Source: Rubrobacter calidifluminis (GTDB taxonomy: Bacteria; Actinomycetota; Rubrobacteria; Rubrobacterales; Rubrobacteraceae). Taken from it: 64,000 nucleotides of DNA. Positions 52,630-60,646 of the stretch are shown here, piece after piece (position 1 is the stretch's first letter; each line of letters opens with the position of its first letter). The position numbers and the translations under genes were made by a program. The notes below the pieces were generated by a model. The model was given only the letters and a program-made list of their open reading frames with translations. It was not told the origin of the DNA and made no database searches. The DNA is taken from contig NZ_JAQKGV010000008.1 of assembly GCF_028617075.1 (NCBI RefSeq), positions 1 through 64,000 on the forward strand. Direction: 5' to 3'.

Positions 52630-54028
52630 TCTGATCCGTGCGAAGAGCCGCCCCGGCAGGCGGGGATACACCCTCCCCGCCCCCGACGTGCCGGAGGTGC
52701 CGCCCGAAAAGATCCTGCCGGAGGGGGCGCTCCGCAAAGAGAGGCCCGATCTCCCCGAGGTCGACGAGCCCACCGTCGTCCGGCACTACACCAACCTCTC
52801 GCGCGAGAACTGGGGGATAGACACCAACTTCTACCCGCTGGGCTCGTGCACGATGAAGCACAACCCGCGTGCCAACGAGGCCGCCGCGGCGATCCCCGGC
52901 TTCGCCCGGCTCCATCCGCTGCAACCCGAGGAGCAGGTGCAGGGTGCGCTCGAGTTGATGCACCGGCTCGCAGCCTTCCTCTCCGAGGTCTCCGGGTTCC
53001 CCGCCGTCTCGCTCGCGCCGCTCGCCGGGGCGCAGGGCGAGCTCACCAGCATCCTCATGATAAGGAAGTACTTCGAGGACGCTGGGGACGAGGGGCGCAC
53101 CACGGTCCTCATCCCCGCCACGGCGCACGGGACCAACCCGGCGACCGCGGCGATGGCCGGCTTTAAGGCCGTGGAGATAGGGCTCGACGAGCGAGGCTGC
53201 GTGGACGTCGGCGAGCTCGAAGAGAAAGTGGACGAGACGACCGCGGCGCTCATGATCACCAACCCCAACACCTGCGGGGTCTACGAGCGCAACATCGAGG
53301 AGATCGCCTCCATCCTGCACCGGTCCGGCGCGTTCCTCTACATGGACGGGGCGAACATGAACGCCAACCTCGGCCGCATGCGCCCATCCGACGCCGGGGC
53401 GGACATCATGCACTTCAATTTGCACAAGACCTTCTCCACCCCCCACGGCGGCGGCGGGCCGGGTTCGGGCGCGATCGCCTGCTCCGAGCGGCTCGCTCCC
53501 TTCCGTCCCGACCCGGTCGTCGAGGAGCGCGACGGCGCCTACCGCCTCGTGCGTCCGGAGAAGTCCATCGGCCGGGTCGGAGCCTTCCACGGTAACTTCG
53601 GCCAGATGGTCCGGGCCTGGAGCTACATCAGGATGCACGGCCCCGATCTCAAGGAGGTCTCCGACCTCGCCGTCCTGAACGCGAACTACGTCCGGGCCCG
53701 CCTGAAGGGCACCTACGATTCGCCCTACGAGGGCCCCTGCAAGCACGAGGTCGTCGTGCAGCCCCCGAAAGGGGTGAAGGCGCTGGACGTGGCCAAGGGC
53801 CTCATCGACCGCGGCTTCCACCCGCCGACGATCTACTTCCCCCTCGTCGTGAAGGAGGCGCTCCTGATCGAACCGACCGAGACAGAGTCGAAGGAGACCC
53901 TCGACGACTTCGTCGGCGCGATGCTCGAGATAGCGCAGGACGAGCGTCTCGAGGAGGCCCCCACCCGCGCACCGGTCCGCCGCCTGGACGAGGCCCGTGC
54001 CGCCCGCAAGTTGAAGGCGAGGTGGTAG
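52619..54028 (+). CDS. gcvPB: glycine dehydrogenase (decarboxylating) subunit 2
   Basis: This is the C-terminal half of P-protein, 469 residues, containing the cofactor lysine in FNLHKTFSTPHGGGGPGSG and also NWGIDTNFYPLGSCTMKHNP and IPATAHGTNPATAAM. It forms the tetramer with GcvPA. It overlaps gcvPA at its start; gcvT begins 2 bases after its stop. Confidence 0.97.
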   Translation: MPASLIRAKSRPGRRGYTLPAPDVPEVPPEKILPEGALRKERPDLPEVDEPTVVRHYTNLSRENWGIDTNFYPLGSCTMKHNPRANEAAAAIPGFARLHPLQPEEQVQGALELMHRLAAFLSEVSGFPAVSLAPLAGAQGELTSILMIRKYFEDAGDEGRTTVLIPATAHGTNPATAAMAGFKAVEIGLDERGCVDVGELEEKVDETTAALMITNPNTCGVYERNIEEIASILHRSGAFLYMDGANMNANLGRMRPSDAGADIMHFNLHKTFSTPHGGGGPGSGAIACSERLAPFRPDPVVEERDGAYRLVRPEKSIGRVGAFHGNFGQMVRAWSYIRMHGPDLKEVSDLAVLNANYVRARLKGTYDSPYEGPCKHEVVVQPPKGVKALDVAKGLIDRGFHPPTIYFPLVVKEALLIEPTETESKETLDDFVGAMLEIAQDERLEEAPTRAPVRRLDEARAARKLKARW

Positions 54029-54030
54029 TG

Positions 54031-55107
54031 ATGTCTCTGAAACGTACCCCGCTCCACGGGGAGCACGAGAGGCTCGGGGCCCGGCTGGTCGAGTTCGCGG
54101 GCTGGGAGATGCCCGTGCAGTACGAGGGGATAAAGGCCGAGCACCAGGCGGTGCGCACCCGCACCGGGCTCTTCGACGTCTCGCACATGGGCGAGGTCGC
54201 CTTCCGCGGCCCGGACGCCGGGAGGGCGCTGCAGCGCCTCCTGACCCGCGACGTCTCCCGGCTCGAGGTCGGGCAGGCGGGCTATTCTGCGGTCTGCCTC
54301 GAGAGCGGCGGCACGGTGGACGACGTGATCGTCTACCGCCGCGAAGGGGACTTCCTCGTCGTCGTGAACGCCGCCAACCGCGAGAAGGACCTCGCCCACT
54401 TCCGTGGCAACACCTCGGATCTCGACGTCGAGATCTCCGACGAGACAGAGGACTGGGCCCTTCTCGCCCTGCAGGGCCCGGAGGCGGAGAGTATCCTCAA
54501 ACCTCTCTGCGGGGGCGACCTCTCGACCCTCGGGCGCTACCGGTTCTCAGAGACGGCCGTGGACGGAAGGCCGGCCGTTATCGCCCGCACCGGCTACACC
54601 GGGGAGGACGGTTTCGAGATCTTCCTCCGCCCGGAGGACGCCGCGGGGATCTGGAGGAAGCTCATCGAAGCCGGGGCCACCCCCGCCGGGCTCGGGGCGC
54701 GCGACACGCTGCGCCTGGAGGCCGGGATGTGCCTCTACGGCAACGAGCTCGACGAAGAGACCACGCCGCTGGAGGCCGGGATCTCCTTCGCCGTCCACCT
54801 GGACAAACCTGAAGAGTTCATCGGGCAGCGGGCGCTGCGCCAGGAGAAGGAGAAGGGGCTGAAGAAAAAACTCGTCGGCTTCGAGCTCGAGGGCCGGGGC
54901 GTCGCCCGCCACGGCCACCCGGTGCGGGTCGTGGGCGAGGAACGGGGCGTCGTGACGAGCGGCACCGTCTCGCCGACCCTCGGCCGCCCGATAGGCCTCG
55001 CCTACGTCCCCCCGCAGACCGAAGGTGAGATCGAAGTCGTCATCCGCGGGAGGCCCGTCCCGGCCCGCATCGTCCCGCTGCCGTTCTATAGCCGCAAGCA
55101 GAGCTAG
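54031..55107 (+). CDS. gcvT: aminomethyltransferase (T-protein)
   Basis: GcvT releases ammonia and moves the one-carbon unit to tetrahydrofolate. The 358-residue protein shows KRTPLHGEHERLGARLVEFAGW, FDVSHMGEV, TGYTGEDGFEIF, LEAGMCLYGNEL and a C-terminal barrel GVVTSGTVSPTLGRPIGLAYV (described by its parts). I choose the ATG at 54031; GTGs at 54022 and 54028 are also possible. Confidence 0.96.
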   Translation: MSLKRTPLHGEHERLGARLVEFAGWEMPVQYEGIKAEHQAVRTRTGLFDVSHMGEVAFRGPDAGRALQRLLTRDVSRLEVGQAGYSAVCLESGGTVDDVIVYRREGDFLVVVNAANREKDLAHFRGNTSDLDVEISDETEDWALLALQGPEAESILKPLCGGDLSTLGRYRFSETAVDGRPAVIARTGYTGEDGFEIFLRPEDAAGIWRKLIEAGATPAGLGARDTLRLEAGMCLYGNELDEETTPLEAGISFAVHLDKPEEFIGQRALRQEKEKGLKKKLVGFELEGRGVARHGHPVRVVGEERGVVTSGTVSPTLGRPIGLAYVPPQTEGEIEVVIRGRPVPARIVPLPFYSRKQS

Positions 55108-55119
55108 AGGAGGGAAGAG

Positions 55120-55497
55120 TTGAACGTACCGCAGGACCTCAAGTATACCCGCACCCACGAGTGGGTCCGCATCGAGGGGGATGCCGCCACCATCGGCATA
55201 ACCGACCATGCCCAGGACGAGCTCGGAGACGTCGTCTTCGTTGACCTCCCCGAAGTCGGCACCAGCCTCTCCCCCGGAGATTCCTTCGGCTCCGTCGAGT
55301 CCGTCAAGGCCGTCTCCGACCTCTACTCCCCCCTCGGCGGCGAGATCACCGAGGTCAACTCCATCCTCGAAGAATCGCCCGAGAAGATCAACGAAGACCC
55401 CTACGGGGAAGGATGGATCATCCGCCTCCGCTACTCCGGAGAGGCCGACCTTCTCTCCCCGGAGGACTACCAGCGGCTCCTCGAGGAGGAACGATGA
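55120..55497 (+). CDS. gcvH: glycine cleavage system H protein
   Basis: The 125-residue carrier has the lipoylation lysine in SVESVKAVSDLYSP, preceded by YTRTHEWVRIEGD and GITDHAQDELGDVVFVDLP. A TTG start follows AGGAGGGAAGAG. It is the last gene of the operon. No lipoylation gene or L-protein is present in the window. Confidence 0.96.
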   Translation: MNVPQDLKYTRTHEWVRIEGDAATIGITDHAQDELGDVVFVDLPEVGTSLSPGDSFGSVESVKAVSDLYSPLGGEITEVNSILEESPEKINEDPYGEGWIIRLRYSGEADLLSPEDYQRLLEEER

Positions 55498-55657
55498 CCC
55501 CGAAAAACACCTCTAGTGAAAAAAATCACAGAAGAATGAGCCCGCAGCCCGGCTGACGAGGAGCGTAAAAATGCTGGTTTTGCAGGTATTTTGTGTCATG
55601 ACTATGTGCAGTGGGAAGATATTTTTAAAAAGTTTCTAGATTCTCTGTTCCAAGACC
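55498..55657. other. AT-richer intergenic stretch after gcvH
   Basis: This 160-base stretch between gcvH and the small-RNA promoter has A- and T-runs (GAAAAAAATC, ATTTTTAAAAAG) unusual for the region. I see no open frame, clear terminator or other recognisable element. Confidence 0.5.
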
Positions 55658-55686
55658 TTTACAAAGTGTGACTAGCGGGGTATCAT
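55658..55686 (+). promoter_or_regulatory. promoter of the anti-SD-like small RNA
   Basis: TTTACA (55658-55663) and TATCAT (55681-55686) are 17 bases apart. The expected start, about 55693, coincides with the first base pairs of the 5' hairpin. No ORF follows. Confidence 0.7.
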
Positions 55687-55691
55687 TCCGG

Positions 55692-55903
55692 GTGTCGGTT
55701 GGTGCGTAAGCTAAACCGACACACAATTGAAGAGCCCGGGGTGACACTCCTCCTTTCCCTTTCCCCACCTATCACCCCTAAAGTTCACCTCGGGCTCTTC
55801 ATTTGGGAGCCGGGGGGGTGACACTCCTCCTTTCCCTTTCCCCCACTCCTCCTTTCCCTTTCCCCACCTATCACCCCCACCCCCGGCTCCCCTTTCTCTT
55901 TGC
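55692..55903 (+). ncRNA. candidate structured small RNA with anti-Shine-Dalgarno loops
   Basis: Three hairpins follow a good promoter. H1 (55692-55722): GTGTCGGTT/AACCGACAC around an inner GC-GTAA-GC tetraloop stem. H2 (55729-55800): 16-bp stem GAAGAGCCCGGGGTGA with TCACCTCGGGCTCTTC. H3 (55805-55891): 12-bp stem GGGAGCCGGGGG/CCCCCGGCTCCC continued by GGTGA/TCACC. H2 and H3 have different outer stems but the same inner part: GTGA, a CU-rich loop, then TCACC. The loops contain CCTCCTTT at 55749, 55826 and 55848, matching the 16S rRNA 3' end. H3 is followed by TTTCTCTTT, a possible terminator. No start codon with a ribosome site was found. Confidence 0.65.
55741..55877 (+). repeat. repeated CU-rich loop sequence
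   Basis: A 38-base sequence beginning GTGACACTCCTCCTTTCCCT and ending in CACCTATCACCCC occurs at 55741-55778. It recurs at 55818-55877, where its inner 22 bases (CACTCCTCCTTTCCCTTTCC plus CC) are duplicated in tandem. The flanking stem sequences are not repeated. Confidence 0.9.
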
Positions 55904-55913
55904 GGGGCGATGG

Positions 55914-55947
55914 AAGAGGCCCGGCGGATGGTATCCGCCGGGCCTCT
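55914..55947. terminator. strong hairpin between the small RNA and rex
   Basis: A perfect 15-bp inverted repeat, AGAGGCCCGGCGGAT (55915-55929) and ATCCGCCGGGCCTCT (55933-55947), with a 3-base loop lies 28 bases after the rex stop. It lacks a long T run on either side (TTCC on the rex side), so its efficiency is uncertain. It could serve both convergent units. Confidence 0.7.
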
Positions 55948-55974
55948 GTTGGCTTCGGGTGGGTCTGATTCCCT

Positions 55975-56610
55975 CTAGGAGGCCTCTCCCACCTGGGTGA
56001 GGTAGTAGAGGGTGTGCATGAGCTGGGCGGTCGGGTCTATGCGGTGGACGTCGACGTCCGGTGGGACGTGGAGCAGTACGTCGGTGTAGTTGAGGATGAC
56101 CCTGATGCCGGCGTCGACCATCAGGTCGGCGACCTGCTGGGCGGAGGAGGAGGGGGTGGCGATGATGCCGATGATCTCGTCGGCCTCCTTGACGCTTTTC
56201 TTGAGCTCGTCTATGTGCTTGACGACGACGTTGCCGACGGTGCGTCCGATCTTCTCCGGGTCGTTGTCGAAGACGTCGTGGATGACGAAGCCCCGCTTGG
56301 GGAGCATCGTGCTGCTCGCGATGGCGCTCCCGAGGTTGCCCGCACCCACGAGCGCGATGTTGTAGGTCTGTTTGAGGCCGAGGATGCTGCGTACCGCCTC
56401 TACCAGGTCGTAGGCCTGGTAGCCCACACCCCGGGTGCCCGAAAACCCGATCGCGTTGAGGTCCCGCCTTACCTGTACCGGGTTGATGCCGGTGTAGTCG
56501 CCTAGCTCCTTGCTCGAGACCGCGTCCCGGTTCTCCTCTATGAGCTGCTGGGTGACCCTGAGATACTTGGTGAGCCTGTTCGTCAGACCTGGCTGCAACG
56601 TGGTTCGCAC
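55975..56610 (-). CDS. rex: redox-sensing transcriptional repressor Rex
   Basis: Rex senses the NADH/NAD ratio and represses respiratory and fermentative genes. The 211-residue protein has the winged helix VSSKELGDYTGINPVQVRRDL, the linker GFSGTRGVGY, the Rossmann motif ALVGAGNLGSAIASS, and the C-terminal swapped helix VHRIDPTAQLMHTLYYLTQ described by its parts. A Rex-like palindrome lies 30 bases upstream, suggesting autoregulation. Confidence 0.96.
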   Translation of the reverse strand: MRTTLQPGLTNRLTKYLRVTQQLIEENRDAVSSKELGDYTGINPVQVRRDLNAIGFSGTRGVGYQAYDLVEAVRSILGLKQTYNIALVGAGNLGSAIASSTMLPKRGFVIHDVFDNDPEKIGRTVGNVVVKHIDELKKSVKEADEIIGIIATPSSSAQQVADLMVDAGIRVILNYTDVLLHVPPDVDVHRIDPTAQLMHTLYYLTQVGEAS

Positions 56611-56640
56611 TTTGTCCAGCTCCTTTTCTTCCGACCCTCG

Positions 56641-56661
56641 TTGGTGAACTCATTGTAACAA
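56641..56661. promoter_or_regulatory. possible Rex operator
   Basis: TTGGTGAACTCATTGTAACA followed by A resembles the Rex consensus TTGTGAA-N4-TTCACAA with several mismatches: the left arm is good, the right arm weak. It stands between rex and the divergent aldo/keto reductase gene and could serve both. Confidence 0.4.
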
Positions 56662-56803
56662 AATGGTGCGCTCTTGCAATAAAGGTGCTCTTAGCAGCAG
56701 ACAACTCAGCAAGCAAGCCGCATTACACGGCTTGAAAAGTCCGGTGGGAGGGTAACGTATGGGTGGGTTTCGTGTACACGGAGATTTCGGAAAGGAGATC
56801 TGG

Positions 56804-57772
56804 TTGGAGTACCGTCATCTTGGCAGAAGCGGTGTGAAGGTGAGCGAGATAGCTCTGGGGAGCTGGCTCACATATGGTGGGAGCGTGGAGGAGGAGCGGG
56901 CCCGGGAGTGCATCCACCGGGCCTACGAGCTCGGGATCAACTTCTTCGACACGGCCAACGTCTACGCGCAGGGGGCCGCTGAGGAGATCGTGGGCCGGGC
57001 GCTCAAGGGTTTTGCGCGTGAGTCCTACTTCCTGGCCACCAAGGTCTACTTCCCGATGGGGGATGGCCCGAACGACCGGGGGCTCTCGCGCAAGCACATC
57101 GTGGAGCAGTGTCACGCTTCCCTGCGGCGGCTCGGGGTGGACTACGTGGACCTCTACCAGTGCCACCGCTACGACACGGAGACCCCGCTCGAGGAGACTT
57201 TGCGGGCGCTCGACGATCTCGTGCGGCAGGGGAAGGTGCTCTACGTGGGGGTTTCGGAGTGGAGTGCGGATCAGATCTCCGATGCCCTGAAGATCGCCGA
57301 CGAGATGGGCTTCGACCGGATCGTCTCGAACCAGCCGCGCTACAACATGATCCAGCGGCACATCGAGCGCCGGGTGATGCCGCTGTGCGAGGTCGAGGGC
57401 GTCGGGCAGGTCGTCTTCTCTCCGCTCGGGCAGGGGGTGCTCACGGGCAAGTACCGCCCGGGTGAGGCGCCTGCGGAGGGTACCCGCGCCGCCAACCCCG
57501 AGCAGAGCGCCTTCATGCGCGAGCTGATGAACGAGAAGGTCCTCTCGGCGGTCGACGGGCTCAGAGACGTCGCCTCCGACCTCGGGCTCTCGATGAGCCA
57601 GCTCGCCCTCGCGTGGGTCTTGCGCCGGGAGAACGTGAGCAGCGCGATCATCGGTGCCTCGCGCCCGGAGCAGGTCGAGGACAACGTGGGGGCCTCGGGC
57701 GTCGAGCTCTCCCCGGAGGTGCTGGAGAGGATAGACGGCATCCTCTCCGGCGTCATCCAGACCGGTTCCTAG
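56804..57772 (+). CDS. aldo/keto reductase (KCNAB-like)
   Basis: This NADPH-dependent TIM-barrel reductase of 322 residues has the catalytic tetrad: Asp and Tyr in FDTANVYAQGAAEE, Lys in ATKVYFPMG and His in YQCHRYD. Cofactor-binding SSAIIGASRPEQVEDN is near the C-terminus. I start it at the TTG at 56804, six bases after AAGGAG; the ATG at 56759 would add 15 residues without homology. It is divergent from rex. Substrate unknown. Confidence 0.9.
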   Translation: MEYRHLGRSGVKVSEIALGSWLTYGGSVEEERARECIHRAYELGINFFDTANVYAQGAAEEIVGRALKGFARESYFLATKVYFPMGDGPNDRGLSRKHIVEQCHASLRRLGVDYVDLYQCHRYDTETPLEETLRALDDLVRQGKVLYVGVSEWSADQISDALKIADEMGFDRIVSNQPRYNMIQRHIERRVMPLCEVEGVGQVVFSPLGQGVLTGKYRPGEAPAEGTRAANPEQSAFMRELMNEKVLSAVDGLRDVASDLGLSMSQLALAWVLRRENVSSAIIGASRPEQVEDNVGASGVELSPEVLERIDGILSGVIQTGS

Positions 57773-58899
57773 AGGCCGTCGAGGAAGAGCCGCCGGGTCA
57801 GCTCCCTGCGGCTCTTCACCCCCACCTTCTCGAAGGCGTTGCGGAGGTGGTTCTGGACGGTGTACCCGGAGATGTATAGAGAGGCGGAGATCTCACTGGT
57901 CGAGGCCCCCTGCGCGGCGAGCGTGGCGACCTCAGCCTCGCGCGGGGTAAGGCCGTAGGCGGCCATGTTGAAGCGAACAACCTCCCCTGGTCCGGCGGGC
58001 CCGATGACGATGACCGCCTCTGCGGGCAGCCCCTCGCTCAGGGAGCCGTAGAGCGAGAGCCAGCGCCCCGAGCGCGCCCGGACGTTGAGGCGCGGAAGGA
58101 GGTCGAGATCTCCGGAGTTCTCCGGTCTCAGCGCCCGCTTCAGCGCACCCGCCACCATCCGGACCGCCGGAGGCAGATCCTGGCTCTCGGACCAGCCGGG
58201 CTTGAGGTCTTCGATCTCCTCCAGCCAGCGTTCGGCCGCTGCGGTGTAATGTGTTACCCGGCCCCGGTGGTCGAGGACCAGCACGCCGGGGGCACCGGTT
58301 CCTGTTCGGCCTTCGGCGAGAGCCTGCGAGCGGAGCGCCGCGGCCTTCAGGCCAGCGCCGAGGTGTGGGGCGAGGCGCCTGACGAACGCGACCTCGCGGG
58401 GTTCGAAGTCCGGGCGGCCCGCCTCGCGGCTCAGGTCCAGGGTGCCCCAGACATGGCCTCCGGCGGTGAAGACGGCGCGCATCTCGTGCGCCAGACCCAG
58501 CGGGCGCAGCATCTCCCTGTAGCGAGGAGACCGGGTGATATCACCTCCGGAGAGCTCGGAGAGCAGCGCAACGGGACGCCTTTCCCGGGTCATTCGCCGG
58601 ATCTGGTCGAGATCGTGCTCGAAGTAGAGGTGGTCGAGGAAGACGGCGGCCTCCCGCTCCCCTCCCATCTCACCGGTGAGGGCGTGGGTGATCAGGGCGC
58701 TCCCCGGGTCCACCGTGGAGGCGCAGTACGCTTCGGAGCTCAACCTCTGCCGCAACCGCTCCGCGACCGCGTGCAGCAGCTCCGGGCCGCCGCGCCCGGA
58801 GTGGCACAGGCGTTTTATCTCTGAGAACGCCGGATCCTGTTTGACTCCGCCCGGGCTCATCCTCTCCCGTTCCGGGGGAAAATGACAGGTTTCTGCCAT
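57769..58899 (-). CDS. LuxR family regulator with a GAF-like sensor domain
   Basis: The 376-residue protein ends in a LuxR/GerE helix-turn-helix: LTPREAEVATLAAQGASTSE followed by a second half with LYISGYTVQNHLRNAFEKVG. The N-terminal 300 residues resemble GAF (GHVWGTLDLSRE) followed by a PAS-like part (VLVLDHRGRVTHYTAAAERWL). The signal is unknown; target genes may be the divergent cupin. The ATG at 58860 is an alternative start. Its end overlaps the aldo/keto reductase stop by 4 bases. Confidence 0.85.
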   Translation of the reverse strand: MAETCHFPPERERMSPGGVKQDPAFSEIKRLCHSGRGGPELLHAVAERLRQRLSSEAYCASTVDPGSALITHALTGEMGGEREAAVFLDHLYFEHDLDQIRRMTRERRPVALLSELSGGDITRSPRYREMLRPLGLAHEMRAVFTAGGHVWGTLDLSREAGRPDFEPREVAFVRRLAPHLGAGLKAAALRSQALAEGRTGTGAPGVLVLDHRGRVTHYTAAAERWLEEIEDLKPGWSESQDLPPAVRMVAGALKRALRPENSGDLDLLPRLNVRARSGRWLSLYGSLSEGLPAEAVIVIGPAGPGEVVRFNMAAYGLTPREAEVATLAAQGASTSEISASLYISGYTVQNHLRNAFEKVGVKSRRELTRRLFLDGL

Positions 58900-58967
58900 A
58901 TGCCATCCCCGTTCGCTAGCCTACAGTTTATGACATGGAGGCCGGCGAGAGAAGGGAGAACGCCACG

Positions 58968-59462
58968 ATGATCGAAGCTCAGAGAGGGGCCGGGCCGCAC
59001 TTCGCCCGTGCGGGCGAAGGCCGTGCCGTCTGGTACGGCGGGTATCTGCTGAGTTTTTTGGCCACGGGCGAGGAGACCGGGGGAAGCTACGCTCTGGTCG
59101 AGGAGCTCGGACGGAAAGGGCTGAGCACCGAGCCGCCGCTGCACGTCCACACGCTGGAGGAGGAGTCTTTCTACCTGATAGAGGGGGAGATGGCCTTCTA
59201 CGTGGGAGATAGGGTCGTCCCCGCACCGGCCGGCACCCTCGTCGTCCTGCCGCGCGGCGTGCCGCACCGGTTCGAGATCGTCTCGGAGGAGGTCAGGCTC
59301 CTCAACCTGATCACGCCGGCAGGTTTCGAGGGTTTCTTCCGCGAGCTGAGCGAGCCGGCGCGAGGGCTTACGCTTCCTCCCCCGCCGGAGGGACCGCCGG
59401 ACGTCGCCCGGCTGGTCTCCGTCGCCGCGAGGTACGGCTGCGAGATCCTGCCTCCCCGCTAG
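58968..59462 (+). CDS. cupin domain protein
   Basis: From the ATG at 58968, nine bases after GAAGGGAG, the product has 164 residues; an ATG at 58935 is also in frame. The double-stranded beta-helix motifs are visible: PLHVHTLEEESFYLIEGEM (metal ligands H, H, E) and the second-motif histidine in LPRGVPHRFEIVS. This resembles quercetinase-like small cupins. It is divergent from the LuxR regulator. Enzyme or sugar-binding role undetermined. Confidence 0.85.
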   Translation: MIEAQRGAGPHFARAGEGRAVWYGGYLLSFLATGEETGGSYALVEELGRKGLSTEPPLHVHTLEEESFYLIEGEMAFYVGDRVVPAPAGTLVVLPRGVPHRFEIVSEEVRLLNLITPAGFEGFFRELSEPARGLTLPPPPEGPPDVARLVSVAARYGCEILPPR

Positions 59463-59572
59463 CGCGGGGCCTTCCATCGGGAGGCGGGGTGTTGTAGCAT
59501 GTAGCGCGTGGGCGTAGACCACATAACACTTTCCGCAGGCACCTCCACCGGGCGGTTCCCCCGACCGTCCCT

Positions 59573-59611
59573 GCCCCGGACGCCCCGCTTCTAGGGACGC
59601 CCGGGGCTTTT
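59573..59611 (+). terminator. Rho-independent terminator after the cupin gene
   Basis: GCCCCGG (59573-59579) pairs with CCGGGGC (59601-59607), and the stem continues inward with two short helices (CG/CG and CCC/GGG) to a 7-base loop. TTTT follows. Confidence 0.8.
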
Positions 59612-59655
59612 GCTGACGCAGAAGCTGAGAAGACGTTCGGTCGTTCGGGGGTAGA

Positions 59656-60552
59656 TTGCTGGCATTCAAAACTCAAGACGCATCCGGCATCCGCATCCGG
59701 CGGATGGACGACGAAGACCTGAAGAACGTAAGGGAGCTGCGCGTGGCGGTGCAGTGGGCCGCCGATCCCAGGGCTTTCGAGCTTCTGCGCGGCACGAGGG
59801 ATGCCCGCTGGGCAGTGGCGGAGCTCCTGGACGGTGCTCTCGCCGGGATGGTCGGGGCCGTGCCGCTCGGCAGGATGGGGGTGCTCTGCCACCTGGCCGT
59901 GCGGGACGACCTGCGCAGAGCCGGGCTCGGGACCGCCCTTACCCGTTGGGCGGTGTCCTATCTGCACTCCGTCGGGGTGAGAACCATCCGCCTGTACTCG
60001 ACGGCGCAGGCCGAAAGCCTCTACCGGACGCTGGGCTTCAGGCCGGTCTGCCGGCGTGCCGTCTACAGGCGGGAGGCCGGAGCTCCGGTACCGAAGGAGG
60101 CACCATCCTACGGTCGCTACCGGGTCGACCCTCTCCTCGCCGCCGACCTCCCGGAGCTCTACGGGGTGGATTACTGGTCATACGGCGGCGACCGATCGGC
60201 GGTCCTCTTCGCCGTCCTGCGCAGGCATCCGGGTAAGGGCCTGGTCGTCCGGGATCCGACCGGAAGCATGAAGGGATACCTCATCCTCAGCCCCGCCGCG
60301 AGCGGCGCGTTCAGGATCGGACCATTCCTCGCCGCAGAAGATGGTGCGGCACGGGCACTCCTCGCACGGGCCCTCGAGGTCGCCGGGGAAGCTCCGGCCG
60401 AGCTCATCGTCCCCGACCCGGAAACAGCCCGCCCCCTGCTCGAGGAATTCGGTTTCGAGGGAAGGGACGATCGGCTGCGCATGGAGCTCGGTCCCGCCCC
60501 CGACACCCGCGGGATGCTCCAGTACGCGACCACACCCTACCTGGCGACCTGA
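59656..60552 (+). CDS. GNAT acetyltransferase with a YitH-type C-terminal domain
   Basis: Of 298 residues, the first 150 are a GNAT domain (IRIRRMDDEDLKNVRELRV, acetyl-CoA loop VRDDLRRAGLGTALTRWAV, YRTLGFRPVCRRAVY). The remainder (VDYWSYGGDRSAVLFAVLRR, GYLILSPAASGAFRIGPFLA) resembles the second domain of YitH-type tandem acetyltransferases. The TTG at 59656 is used; an internal ATG at 59704 is possible. Substrate unknown. Confidence 0.82.
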   Translation: MLAFKTQDASGIRIRRMDDEDLKNVRELRVAVQWAADPRAFELLRGTRDARWAVAELLDGALAGMVGAVPLGRMGVLCHLAVRDDLRRAGLGTALTRWAVSYLHSVGVRTIRLYSTAQAESLYRTLGFRPVCRRAVYRREAGAPVPKEAPSYGRYRVDPLLAADLPELYGVDYWSYGGDRSAVLFAVLRRHPGKGLVVRDPTGSMKGYLILSPAASGAFRIGPFLAAEDGAARALLARALEVAGEAPAELIVPDPETARPLLEEFGFEGRDDRLRMELGPAPDTRGMLQYATTPYLAT

Positions 60553-60646
60553 GCGGGACGCGTTCCCGTCCGCTGCATGGTAGTCTTGGGCTCGGGCCGG
60601 TTCGCGCCCCTGTGGCAGGTCTTCGTGCGGCGCAGGGAGGGAAAAT

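Noticed and set aside
55741-55877. CRISPR-like short repeats
   Set aside because: Only two main copies with one internal duplication, no uniform spacers, and the repeats sit inside hairpin loops. No cas genes are present.
59463-59572. Possible tRNA or riboswitch between the cupin and acetyltransferase genes
   Set aside because: A weak hairpin around GGGCGGT is present, but no cloverleaf, CCA end or known riboswitch core was found.
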